DNA of 64,000 nucleotides from the NCBI GenBank assembly GCA_036362985.1, contig JAYGXS010000007.1, positions 17,784,877 to 17,848,876 on the forward strand, in the 5' to 3' direction. The notes under the pieces were generated by a model. The model was not told the origin of the DNA. It searched no databases and worked only from the letters and a program-made list of their open reading frames with translations. Within the stretch, counting starts at the first letter, position 1. Every line of letters starts with the position of its first letter. The stretch is from Ligula intestinalis. Its lineage: Eukaryota > Platyhelminthes > Cestoda > Diphyllobothriidea > Diphyllobothriidae. The position numbers were made by a program, and so were the translations under genes. Positions 19,515 to 30,429 of this stretch are shown here, piece after piece.

Positions 19515-22480
19515 AAAAAAAGCATAGCTGTGGCGGCTATCCAAGAGACAAAGTGGTCTAACTGCACTAAGGTCCCGTCCTGTGCCGATTGCACGACTGC
19601 CCGACGCGACCGCGGCCGCAACAAAGGCGGAGGTTTTGCCTTCCTGGTGGACAAATTCATTGCTTATCACCAGCTACTCCTGCTTAGAGCCGATCCCACG
19701 GAAGTACTGGCTATTTCCCTTGACATTTGCCCGGCGCCGCTACCTGTCGTGAACGTGTACATCCCTCCAACTTCCAGTTGTTCTCCCGGTTTCACGGCCT
19801 CTATCGCTCCCTACTTACCTTCTGGAGACAGTTTGGTGCTAGGTGACTTCAACGCCCACCATGACCCGTGGTGCTCTAACTTGGCAGCCAACTCCCGAGG
19901 AGAAGCTCTGGCTGATGAAATAGAACACGCCCCCTTGGCCATTCTCAAAGAGAACAGCCAAACGCGGCACCCGACCAACGGCGCCTCCAGCTCGCCCGAT
20001 GTTTACCTCGGCAGTCTCAAGCTGGTAGCCTCCACCATGTGGAACACGGAAATCAGCCTGGGTAGTGACCACCTCCCCATTGTGCTCGAATTGGCCACCG
20101 CCGCCGAGCGTATCAAGGCCCCCAAACGGCACTTCATTAATTTCAAGAAAGCCCATTGGGCAGCGTTCACGACCGAACGCGAGGCCGAGATCGATAGCCT
20201 ACCGCCTCCCACCTGTGTCCACACGGCGGAGCAAGCCCTTCGTCGACTACTCCTGGCAGCAGAAAGTCACCACATCCCTAACGGCCGCATTCCCCTTATC
20301 TGTCCTAACTATCCGCCCGAAGCCTCCCGACTGGAACGCGAGAGAGACGAAATACGAGCGCGTTATGCCAGTGACCCGCGCGTTGGCGAAATGAATGGCT
20401 TAATCACCAATACTCAACGATGGCAAACGCCAACGCTGGCATGAAATAGTTTCAGATTGTAATTTCAGCGGCAACTCAGCTGCCACTTGTAAGCTTTTAC
20501 GCAACCTGACCAAAACCCGGGCGGATACATCGAACCAGTCTATTAGCTTCGGGGGCGGCAAGTTCATTTCCAGCAACGGTACGATCACCGCGAAGATGAA
20601 CAAGCTGTTCTCGCCCTGCTCGGTGCCCAGTCCCAAAAGCCAGCGCCTCCTTCTTCGTCTCCTCCATAAAGCCCCACCCCCAGACATTTCCTTTTCGGCT
20701 GATGCCATCCTTACCGCCGTCAAGAAAATGAGAGCTTCGAAAGCCTTAGGACCAGATGGTCTGGCGCCTATCCATGTGCGCTACAGCGGCCCGAAGGTGG
20801 CTGCCTACCTTGCCACCCTCTTCAACCTTTAACTGGGAACTTCAATCATCCCCGATTGATGGCGCAAGTGGATCATTATCCGCCTGGTCAAAGCGGGCAA
20901 GAACCCCTGCCTAGCGACCAGTTATCGTCCAATTGTCGCCCTCAGTCTATTGACGAAGATCCTGGAACGGCTCATCCTCCCAATTCTGACGTCTGTGGCG
21001 GAACTATCTTGCCACCAACATGGTTTCCGATCGGGTCGTGGGACTACAACGGCGCTTTTCGAGCTCAGCGACGCTATCCTTGAGGGTTTCAATCAACAGA
21101 AGCCCGCTTCGCGGACCGTGGCAGTCTCAATTGACCTGTCACGAGCCTTTGACTGCGTCCGCCACGATCAGCTCCTGCAGGACTTGGTCTCGCTGAACGT
21201 CCCGACTGACCCGGTCCGATGGTTGGCGGCTTCCATCCGTGGCCGTCACGGTCGTGTCCTTTTCCGGGGCGCTCTCTCTAAGCACGTAAGCAGACCTGTA
21301 GCGTCCCTCAAGGCTCTGTGCTCAGCCCGACTCTTTTCAACATCTACATGCGAGAGCTCCTAATCCCCCGGGCACCTGTGCAAGTGGTATCCTACGCGGA
21401 CGATGTTACGTGCTTTTGCCGGCAGCATGACATCGATCAGGCTGCACAGCTCCTCACGGAGTTCATGCCTGCTGCTGAAAACTTCCACACCCAGCGCGGA
21501 ATGACGATCTCGGCAGCCAAGTTGTCTGTAACTGTTTTACGCTTGATCCGAAGGAGTTTAATCGTCACCCGGTCATCAACGTCAATAAGGCGTCCTTACC
21601 GCTCATCCGCAAGCCCAAACTCCTTGGTGTGCGTTTTGATCCGCCTTTCACGTTCGCAGGTTATGCCATAGAGACTGCAAGCAAAGAAAGCCGCTGCACC
21701 AAGGTCCTCAAGGCTCTAGCAGGCACATCCTGGGGCTGCGCGAAAGAGACTTCGTCAATTACTTTAAAGGCGCTGGCCAAGCCGCACCTCACTTATGCGT
21801 CATCAATCTGGTCTCCTACGATGAGCTCTTCCAGCCTCCACCGCCTCCAGTCAGCACAGAACGCTGCCCTCCGCACGATCACGGGTTGCTATAAAATGTC
21901 GCTTACAGATCATCTTCATGCGGAGGCGTCTGTTCTACCGGTCATCCATCACAACACTCTACTTAGCCAGCAGTTCTGGTGGACTAGTTCGCAACCCAGC
22001 CATCCCAATCATCACCGTTGCAGCGCTCTCGAGCCCTACCGCAACGTCCGGCCATCTATTCGAGCAATCCACCAGGAAGCTGTTGCCTCGTCTCTCGCGG
22101 ATCTACCTGTTGATAGCTCTGCCACCAAAACAGGCTTCCAGCGTCTCCACCAGAATGTTGTTGTCGAGGAGAAACGAGGTTACCGTCCACAGGTCTTTTT
22201 GGGGGGCTATCCACCTCCGATTGCGGCCTCGAAACGACATCGTCCGATAGTCACTCGCTGTACCCTGGCGCAGCTACGCAGTGGCTACTGCATGCTCCTT
22301 CGCCAGTACCAACACCGGCTCGACCCATCCATACCCGACTGCTGTCCCGACTGCGGCGTCTTGCCGCATGACTGCCGTCATCTGTTCGCCTGCCGTTCCC
22401 GGCCAGGCACCCACCTCATTCCCGCGAACCTGTGGCTCAAGCCAGTCGAGGTCGCGGCTTTTCTCCGTCTCACAACTACT
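19200..22480 (+). pseudogene. CR1-B polyprotein, multiply broken
   Basis: Order seen: leader LLLRLLLLAARIEVNPGP (2A-like), PHD-like finger (WYCSF, then in another frame CDSCNGWCHLPCSG), endonuclease 19513-20400 (AAIQETKWS, NVYIPPTSS, LGDFNAHHDPW, GSDHLPIV), RT 20440-21640 (ASKALGPDGLAPIHVR, SIDLSRAFDCVR, QGSVLSPTLFNIYM, YADD at 21393-21404), and C-terminal part to 22480 with CPDCGVLPHDCRHLFAC. Stops at 19294 and 20830-20860, and frame changes near 20425, 21290 and 21535, disable it. Catalytic RT Asp residues remain. Confidence 0.82.
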
Positions 22481-22490
22481 CCCAGTTTGG

Positions 22491-24169
22491 ATTCCGGTGG
22501 GGAATATCGAGCACCTCCTTAACTTCGATATGGAAGCCAGCATCCCCCTGCTCCCCTCTACAGCAGAGTCGCCTCCCTCTCCCACCTCTCCAGTGCCATG
22601 CATCCCGTCTTCTGAAGGAGAAATCGCTGATGCCATAAAAAGGCTGCACAAGATAAGCCACCTGGAGAGGACGGTATACCCGCTGAAGTCTACAGGTCTT
22701 GATTCGACAATCTGGCGCCTTAACTCCATGAGGTGATTGCAAAAGTTTAGAGAAACGAAGCCGTTCCTGAAGGCTGTGGCTCTGGCATCCTTGTTCCTGT
22801 CTACAGGAAGGGAGATTAAACAAGATGCGAGAACTACCACGACATAAGTATCGTCGACGTTGCTGCGAAGATCTTCGCTATTATTCTTCTCAGGCAATAC
22901 CAGTCCATGTGTAATTCTCGGAAGCGGCCCAACCAAGCCGGATTTCATGCTGGGCGTGAACTATATATTCATACAGAGAGGGATCCTTGAATCCTGCCAT
23001 AGCTACCAACAACCAGCGACTGCCTTCTAAGTATACTTTGCCGCTGCGTTCGATTCTGTCCATCGTGAATCCCTCTGGCGAATAATGACAATGGACGGTG
23101 TACCACAAAAAATAATTGCCATGCTTAGGGCATACTACCGCTCCACCATCGCGCCGGTCCTGGCCCATAATAAAATGTGAGAATCCTTCACTATTGAGCC
23201 TGGCGTTCGTCAAGGCTGTGTCCTGTCACCAATCCTATTTAATTACGCTAATGACTGGATCCTCGCGAAGGCCACACCTAGAGACGACGGTATTGAACTT
23301 GCACTCGGACGCAAGTTGACAGATCTAGACTATGCCGATGATAACGGTTTACTAGCGTCAGGCTTTGGCGACCTACAGTCTATGGTGTCACATGTAAATG
23401 AGGTCGCTAAATCGGTCACTTTGTCTATGAACGATGGGAAGACCAAAGTGTTCTCATGCAGCATCACTGTCCAAGAGAAGACGCCCCTCGAGATTAATGT
23501 CTGACAACTCAAAGTAGACAGTTTTATTACCTCGGAGCAACGTTACTGCCGAGCGGACAGAGTAAGGATGACATTGTCTCCAGAATTGACGCAACTCGAC
23601 AAGATTTCTCTAGCCTTTGAAAGTGCCTGTGGACCCGACACCATATTTTTACTACCAAAAAGTTCAGCGTGTACCGTGCATATGTGCGGTCTGTTCTTCT
23701 ATACGGATGCAAATGCTGGGCTAAACGCGTGGAAGACGAACGGAACCTACAGATACTTGACCACTACTGCTTGAGGACCATCCTTCGAGTAAAGTGCACC
23801 GACTCCGTCTCAGACGAGACTGTTTGTACTCGCTGCGACGTCGCAAGGATATCCCAGGCGATCCAAGAAATACGAATGAGATGGTTTGGACACATTCTTC
23901 GCCATGAACCTCGTGAGCTCAGTGTTACCGCGCTTGACCCAAAACCATTGCCTGATTGCTCAAAACCTTGCTCCACTCAGTTCTTCAGGACGTGGAATGG
24001 GATGCGAACTTTTGCCTTAACTCATGGAAGTGGTTCTTGGACCTTCGGTATTCGGTTTCCGGTGCTGGCAAAGAGAATGGATTTGACTGTCCAGGTTTGC
24101 AGCCACGGATCGTCGCGCATGGAGAAGTGCCGTCCGGGATATCATCGAGGTCGGCTAGATCAGTCATAA
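22491..24169 (+). pseudogene. RTE-A copy 2 linker and reverse transcriptase, broken
   Basis: Begins at NIEHLLNF (same position as EHLLNFDE in copy 1), then SSEGEIADAIKRLH, ISIVDVAAKIFA, RKRPNQAGFHAGRE, a stretch with many stops (22980-23220), PGVRQG-like GWRSSRLCPVTNPI in a shifted frame, LTDLDYADDNGLLAS (YADD 23331-23342) and the C-terminal domain (YVRSVLLYGCKCWAKRVEDE, AIQEIRMRWFGHILRHEPRE). The last open stretch runs 23669-24169. Frame changes are spread over the whole RT. Confidence 0.82.
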
Positions 24170-24714
24170 TTGCAGCTGCAACAAGTACAAGATTAGGACA
24201 GAGGTAATCGTTTCACAGTTAGTGTAAATCGTCAGTTTTGGCATCATTACGCCCCCTGCCTTACTCTACCAAGTGTTTGCACAACCAAGGGGCAAACTTT
24301 CGCTCTCGCCAACGCCAAACATTGACAATGAGGACGTCCATGTATGCGCAGCTTAGCTGTCGCAGAATTAATGACACGGAATGCATGCAGTGGGACCATT
24401 ACACAGTTGTTTGTTCCTCCCAAGCGACCACAAAGCAACTGTGGTGACGGGATATTCTAGTTGACTAAAGGAAGTCGGTTCGTTTTTGCACTCAATACGT
24501 CCTACCTGTGCGCGCGGAATATAATCCTTCGGTCTTTTGAAGATGACTGGTTGGACGGCTTCACAGAGTCGGCGCTGGACATCTTCATGCCCTTCCTCAG
24601 CACAGCAGTTAAGAGGTCCCAGTGTGTGCAGGACGCGGGTTGATGAAAAGGATGGTGGGCAACAGTCAGAATGTTGAAATAACGCTGCATTAAACGCGGG
24701 AGGATGGCGAACAT

Positions 24715-24865
24715 CAGAAGGCAGGATGGTAGTGCGGATGATGAAGATGTGGGGGAGAGGCAGGAATAATAAGGGGAGGGGGTGAAGGAGGAGCATTGTG
24801 AAAAGGAGTAAGAAGAGGAAAGGAGGAGTGGAAGTAGGAAGAGGTTAAGGAGTAGGAGTCCGAGA
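24715..24865 (+). repeat. Purine-rich low-complexity tract
   Basis: About 150 bases of mostly G and A (GGGGAGGGGGTGAAGGAGGAG and similar). No periodic unit is maintained. Confidence 0.6.
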
Positions 24866-25026
24866 CGCGTGCCAACGCCGGGAAAGACAAGTCAGGACGG
24901 AATCCTACCCACGTTCGGCCAAAGTCTTGTCAGTGCAGAATTACAATGGCACTGAGCGTTAAGGAGATCCAACACAGGACCAGTATGTCCATTGAACATG
25001 GGAGAGGGGAAGAGATAGGCACTAAC

Positions 25027-25114
25027 CTAGGAGACGAACGAGATTCTTGTGGTTTAGGTTCTTCATGATTGCCGCTTCCGCCAAGAAGTCGCTGAGGTTG
25101 AGATTCACGTCTTG
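25027..25114 (-). CDS. abl: ABL-family tyrosine kinase, helix C exon
   Basis: Starts after acceptor TTTGTTTACAG and ends at donor CTAG|GTTAGT. Phase 0 in, phase 1 out; 88 nt = 29 codons + 1. Reads QDVNLNLSDFLAEAAIMKNL then NHKNLVRLLG. The Glu in FLAEAA is the helix C Glu that salt-bridges the ATP lysine in active kinases. The exon joins VAVKTLK (27420) upstream and VCTREPPFY (6017) downstream without gap. It has one residue more than vertebrate ABL between the lysine and FL. Lies between a 19.0 kb and a 2.3 kb intron. Confidence 0.95.
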
Positions 25115-26039
25115 CTGTAAACAAAGCAAACACATGTAAAGTTAGTAGAGAACGGCAGTGATAGGTAGACTGAGAAAAATATGCAGGGGGACTGAGACAG
25201 CAGTCAGTTCGGGCCGTCGTCGCGCCTTTTACCTATGACTGGCTTCATTTTCTGGGTAATAAAATCAAGGAAGATTGTTGGGCATACTGGAAGGTGACTG
25301 CGTGTTGTGAAACCCGACAAGGGGGTCGGGACTTTGAAATACTTTGGAACCTCTGTTAACGAGTTTAATCTGTTCCAGCACCCAGCTCGTCAGGCGATAG
25401 GCTAGTCTTGCAGAAGGTAGCCAATTAAACTGCATCAGCTTACTGATTGGCTGCAGGCGATTGAGGGTCCACGCCCTGGGAGCAAGATCAACGGCACACA
25501 TAGGCATACACACACTGACAACTCGTTCACTGAGCGGAAGCTCGTCAAGTGAAACAAATGTTCTCCTAGTGGTTGGCTCGTTACCTGAAATGCTCATAGA
25601 TGGAGCTACCCATCACCCGCGGCTCCACTGCGGTTATAGTCGAAATCGGAAGTGGTCAGTAATTAGTTTTGCAAAGCTATCGAAGATTGTTTCGGTGGGA
25701 ATCGGATGTGTCCCCCCTTCCGCCCCAGGCAAGGCAACAGGAGCCTCTCTCGCCCTAAGACAGGTGGTAGTGCACTAAATTCCAGGAAGAGTCCATATTC
25801 TCGAGTCCCAATCCCGACACTAAATTTGAATCGAAACTTGACCGTAACTCCAATGTTTTTGGAATGCAGTGTAAAGCCATAGGCATCATTGCTGGAGGCC
25901 GCATAGACGACCACCACCCCCTTTTTCTTCAATAAAATGAGTAAGGATTGTTTATATAGCCTTTCCCAGCCCGCCTGTTATTGACGAAACTGGGGTATTG
26001 GATTAGAAGTTCGCTTAGGATACGGCAATATTTAGCTTC

Positions 26040-26345
26040 CTGAGAGCACATCGGTTGGCCTATTTTGTTCAATATATAATAATTTTAGCCCTCTTTGTTT
26101 ATTTGAACTACAATAATGAAGTCATCTGCACACGATGCCAGGAAACCAGCTATGACCTAACTTGTACGAATTACTAACGATTTTTCACGATGTCAACAGT
26201 TGCAGTTTTGGGCCATTATGTATCTTTTGTCATCTTTCGGTGTTATCTGTTTTGCGTACCAATTTTTACCTAAGATGAATGGAGGACGTTGTTTCTGAAA
26301 ATTTTGGAATGCTACTTTCAAAACGAAGCGCATCTCTTCTCCTTC
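26040..26345 (+). repeat. Repeat family R3, distal part
   Basis: Aligns with 44340-44630: ACTACAATAATGAAGTCATC / ACTACAACGAGGTCATTAGC, GCCATTATGTAT / GCTATTATGCAT, GGAGGACGTTG / GGAGGACGTTT, and AAACGAAGCGCATCTCT / AAATAAAGCGTCTCTCT. Class unknown. Confidence 0.55.
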
Positions 26346-26784
26346 ACTCACTTACAAAGGCCCATCATTGTACTGGAACGAAAAAATTGCTGGTACTGTA
26401 TAATCGAATGTCCAACACTAAGTAAATCGTCCAGGGAAATGTAATTTCTCAAATGTATTTTCATACACTCCTGATATTTTTTGCAAGATAAAGGGACGGT
26501 GAAGGTAAAAACTACCATCACGTTCCAATTTCATCGATTTTTTGCATAACTAAACTCTACCATGGTCGAAGGGGGACCTAGGTGAAAGAAACGAAGATAC
26601 AAATGGTAAAGACGACAACAAATTCCAAGAATGAGGGGAGGGATAAGCTGAACGGGAACTAATTTAATTTATGTGTCAAAAAACGGGAACTAGAGCCCCT
26701 TCAGGAGAACACCGCTGGACAGCAAGTAAAGTGAACTCTCCCCCCCTCCCCGTCTGGTCCTAATGACAGGCTATTAGTCAGAAC

Positions 26785-26900
26785 CTATTCTGTCAGTTTG
26801 TATATTTTACTGCCTGCTGGCACAGTTAATAAATATTATGCGATTAGTCAGCAGTGGGTGATAAATTTCAGCTCAAATACTCACATCAACTTCCAGACCG
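26785..26900 (+). repeat. Repeat family R3, middle part
   Basis: ACTGCCTGCTGGCACAGTTAA, TAATAAATATTATGCGATTA and TTTCAGCTCAAATACTCACA match 44110-44200. It lies downstream of the distal part at 26040, so the order is rearranged relative to 43965-44640. Confidence 0.5.
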
Positions 26901-27419
26901 AACCTAAAAAGATCTGCTCCAAGGGCATTTTTCCAAGTTCACGCAATAATTTCCTCGGCAATCCAACAAGATAAAGGCGTCAGTTTTAAACCGCTTTCGC
27001 GATAGGCTTCCGCTTTAGGGACAGGAAGAGTATAGAACCTGAAAAGTGTCCATTAGGCTACAAGATGAGTATAAGACGCGGCGGTGAAAGGCAAGCAAAA
27101 CTGTGACAATGCAGCCGGCACTGTTTCTAGCGGAAGGCTATGAACACACAACACAATCGGACCAGTAAAAACCGGAAACCAGTCGCTGCAGCCAAGAATT
27201 AGCAGAAAGGCAGGCCGCATAATTTATGACGAGAAGGGGGTTGGGTGGCCGAGATCAGTCAAGAACACGGAAGAAAGTCCGCTCTCTCTCATGTTAGTTA
27301 CGAGCAAGGGCAGGTAATTCATCGGCACTCATAAACCCTTTGAGTAGTGCTCGCCGAAAAAGGAACGGGAAGAGACAGGGGGAGGGGGAGTGATTAAAGA
27401 CAATTCTTTCTGGACAAAC

Positions 27420-27496
27420 CTTGAGGGTTTTGACAGCCACCACGGAGTTGTACCGACGCCAGACAGCCTCGTACACATCCCCGTACTGACCGGAAC
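27420..27496 (-). CDS. abl: ABL-family tyrosine kinase, glycine-loop and ATP-lysine exon
   Basis: Starts after a strong acceptor (CTTCCTCACCCCCTTCAG) and ends AAG|GTTTGT. Phase 1 in, phase 0 out; 77 nt = 2 + 25 codons. With the G from the previous exon it reads KLGSGQYGDVYEAVW and RRYNSVVAVKTLK. The GxGQYGxV loop, with the Tyr typical of ABL, and the AVK lysine that binds ATP phosphates are intact. Confidence 0.95.
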
Positions 27497-29089
27497 CTGA
27501 AGGGGGTGAGGAAGAAGAAGGGCGACTTAGGATTGACAATCGGGAAAAGGCGCGAAAAAGAAGTAGAGGTTGAGTATTATGAAAGACAAGAGTAAAGGGA
27601 AGACGGGGGATGATACGCAGACTCCCATCCGAGGCCGACAGTTGTCAGCGACTGTGGAGACACAACCGATACCTACAACGCAAACTTAGAGAATGTAAGC
27701 CACATAAACGACGGTTTGTGGGTTGTGTTCACGAGTTGTGTATGAGAATTACACGGCGACGCACGCTGGCCACTTTTTATGGCCTGATGCGCTACCCTTC
27801 GCGAACAGACACTGCTGATCGAAGACGGCTATTTTGCTTCAGGATTTAGAGCTAAAAGGATTGGTAAAAAGACAGCACACAGACACGGTAGGCTGTACAG
27901 TGCATAGCCTAACGCATGCAATGTCGTGATCGAAATACGAGCGACTTAGCGTACATATGGCCTTATAAGTTTGATTTGTTAATTAGAGTTGAGGCTCGGA
28001 ATGCCTGTAAATAATTCAAAAGGCAGGTGAGAGAGGTGCCGATAGAAATGAGAGTACATTTATAAAGTACTACTTCGGCATCATTCGGCCTTCATAACTC
28101 ATCGGCCACCACCTAACACACGTATGCGCGCGCACAGCCAGAGTGTAGCTGGGGCAGAGTACTGTACCAAACTGAGATTCGTCTGTAGCCCTTGAACCTT
28201 TGGATTCTTCTTCTACTGCAGAGGGTTGTGCACACAGTGGTGTAAAATTTCGGATGCCCGCTTTTGCAGAGGCACGGCCCGACTTGTGATTGTTAGATGC
28301 AAAAATGCCTTTGATATGCCTCCTAATATAATAAGCATATACTCTAATCTGTCGGCCGGCAGTTATCTCATTGCCGTAAGCGACGCGGCCCACCACCAGG
28401 CCACTATTCGGATCTATTCTCGTCTCCCGGTCCCTCCGATGTATTTGACCGCGCAGGAATTACATTTAACCTGGTAAATGACATAGGTAGATAAACGTCA
28501 TGGACGGGGGGCCCTAAGTCTCGGTCGGTATTGATTCCAGCCAATGGGCGAAAATACGCGTTGTCCACCAAAACTGTGAAGGAAAGGCGATTACAGGGAC
28601 CGTTCCCAGATTCTTATAACGGGAACGAGATTTGAAAGTGATTTCCCGATCCTTGATTGCCACTGACCGACATTTCGAAATCACATACTTTATCTGCGTT
28701 GTCAGCTGAATACTACACTGCCGGTAGTTGACAAGAGATCCAGCTGCTAATAGAAGCGAAAATGCGAACCCTAGGCAGTAATTAAGAAAAAGAGGAATAA
28801 GAAGAAAGGATCGCAGGGAAAATAGGGTTTTTTGCCAGGGGAAGCAACAGTGACTCCGCAAGGTAAACATCTCCCCTGCACATGCCACAGCAAATATATT
28901 GCCATGGCAAGAAACGGTAGCAGCGCGTGTTCGCCCTGACTGATCTGACACAAAGCCATACCGACAGGAAATGAGCTTCGACCCCGCCAATTAGTCTTCC
29001 AACGTAAACATATTCCTCGGGGAGCAAGACCGGGGACCTAGCACCAATCCCATTTTCTCCACGAAACACAGAATTGAATTTCGACACTC

Positions 29090-30220
29090 ATGAATCACAA
29101 CCATCCGCAAAATACGACCTCTGCTACGGCGTCCGCTGGAACCGACGCGTCCCATCCTCTTGGCATCGCAAGACGGGTGTTAAATCTGCGAGCTGATGCT
29201 GGATTGCGAAGTGCGGACACGCACAACACAGGAATGCCTACGGTGTTCACGGAAACCGACGCGCCCCATTCAATTGGCATCGCGGGTGGGGTGGTAAATT
29301 TGCGAGCTGATGCCGGATTGCGAATTGCAGACTGCAATTTTCGAACTCTGAAGGATGACGGCGCCCAACTTTTAACAGCCAAATCCCTTTCTGAATATTG
29401 TGTTGGTGTGGCGTGTCTCTCTGAGGTCCGCCTACTTGGCACTGGCTACAAACTGCTACAAGTACCAGGAGCTGACTCTGCGTACCATCTTTTCCACTGT
29501 CATGTCTCCGAAAACGCTGGACTGTATGGTGTCGCTATAGCTTTGGCCGATGAATTTCGCTCGAGTCTGTTAGAAAGGGAGGCTGTCTCACCGCGGATCA
29601 CTTGGGTCCGTTTGAAAAGTGCCCCATTTAACGTTTCCATCATCTCGGTATGTGCGCCTACTTTGGCTGCTGATGACAGCGTAAAAGATGACTTCTAAGG
29701 CGACCTCCAGCGAACAGTTGACCGCATCGCAAGAAGCGATCTACTCATCATTGCCGGTGACTGGAACGCCCGATCAGGTGTGTGACGCGGTGGGCAAATT
29801 TGCTGTCGGAGCGCAGTGTGCCAATGGTGAGCGCCTTGTCAACTTCGCATCGTCGAACGGCCTCGTTGTGTCAAGCACCCGTTTTGATCATCCGCGCCAC
29901 CACCTTGTCACGTGGTATTCAGATGACGGGCATACCCAGGCCCAAAAAGATCACATCCTTGTCCGAGCACGCTGGGCCAGCTCGGTCTTGGATTTCCGAG
30001 CCTACCGCGGTGCTGATACAGGAAACGCTCATGCGTCGGACCATGTCCTACAGCGGGCAACCCTTCGCTTGCGTTTGAGAGCTATTCACAGACCCTCTCG
30101 ACCACAGCGGATCGATGTCGCAAAGCTGAAGTCCTCTGCTAGCGACGCCTTCTACTTAGCACTCCAGAACCATTTCGACGGCCTGTACCCTGACGCCCGA
30201 GCGGATCCAGAGCCCGCGTG
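29090..30220 (+). pseudogene. RTE-B endonuclease region
   Basis: ATG 29090 opens a frame to 29698 with a duplicated N-terminal segment, CNFRTLKD (metal Asn), CLSEVRLLG (catalytic Glu), GVAIALADEFRSSLLERE and SVCAPTLAADDSV, then a stop. A second frame (29688-30221) carries VTWYSDDGHTQAQKDHILV and HASDHVLQR; the GDWNARSG motif is read near 29757-29780 in a third frame. At least two frameshifts separate the parts. Confidence 0.8.
29122..29335 (+). repeat. 114-bp in-frame tandem duplication in RTE-B endonuclease
   Basis: Two units (about 29122-29215 and 29235-29330, offset 114 bp = 38 codons) share CTACGGYGTYCRC, ACCGACGCGYCCC, TTGGCATCGC and TGCGAGCTGATGC. Encoded repeats are LNLRADAGLRSAD and VNLRADAGLRIAD. 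RTE-A has only one equivalent unit. Confidence 0.8.
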
Positions 30221-30429
30221 ACAGTCACTGAAGGCCGCAATTTCAGAGCTGGCATGCACCCATATGGGCAAAACCCGGAGGCGACATCGCGACTGGATCA
30301 ATAGACCTATGATTGAGTTAGCTGAGGAGACCGGCCGAGCCAGATTCACTGGCTCCCCCACTTACAGAGAGCTGCGGCGCCAAACGACAAGGGCCCTCCG
30401 AGCCCATAGGAACGCCTAATGGAGCGACT

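Larger units (their letters stand above)
19060..22490 (+). mobile_element. CR1-like non-LTR retrotransposon, family CR1-B
   Basis: A second family, clearly related in layout to CR1-A (2A-like leader, PHD-like finger, endonuclease, RT, C-terminal finger) but GC-richer and divergent in sequence. The left edge in the GC-rich leader is uncertain by about 50 bases; the right edge is where RTE-A resumes with NIEHLLNFDMEAS at about 22500. No clear target-site duplication was found. The 3' UTR is absent, so the 3' end is truncated or was deleted. Confidence 0.8.
17900..24205 (+). mobile_element. RTE-A copy 2, split by CR1-B
   Basis: 5' UTR 17900-18260, endonuclease 18261-about 19060, CR1-B insertion to about 22490, then linker and RT 22491-24169 and a tail CAACAAGTACAAG at 24180-24192. 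Both halves match RTE-A copy 1 closely in order and motifs. The endonuclease C-terminus and part of the linker are not visible on either side of CR1-B, so some sequence was lost there. Confidence 0.82.
6018..25026 (-). other. ABL intron, 19.0 kb, repeat-filled
   Basis: Bounded by donor GTTAGT (25026-25021) and acceptor CTCAG (6022-6018). It holds the SINE, RTE, Penelope and CR1-B features listed separately. Outside those, I see no conserved coding segment, tRNA or other gene in 6018-7250, 9121-12340, 12816-14699 or 16251-17899. Short open frames there have no recognisable domain. Confidence 0.9.
25115..27419 (-). other. ABL intron, 2.3 kb
   Basis: Donor GTTTGT (27419-27414), acceptor TTACAG (25120-25115). 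Contains two R3 repeat pieces listed separately. The longest open frames (for example 25663-25932 minus) show no domain. Confidence 0.9.

Noticed and set aside
19101..19670. 189-codon minus-strand frame with a Leu-rich start
   Set aside because: It is produced by the inverted copy of the CR1-B leader followed by antisense of CR1-B coding sequence; no independent domain.
28514..28990. 158-codon minus frame in the same strand as ABL
   Set aside because: It lies inside the 27497-33211 intron. The flanking ABL exons join in phase without it and no domain is visible.
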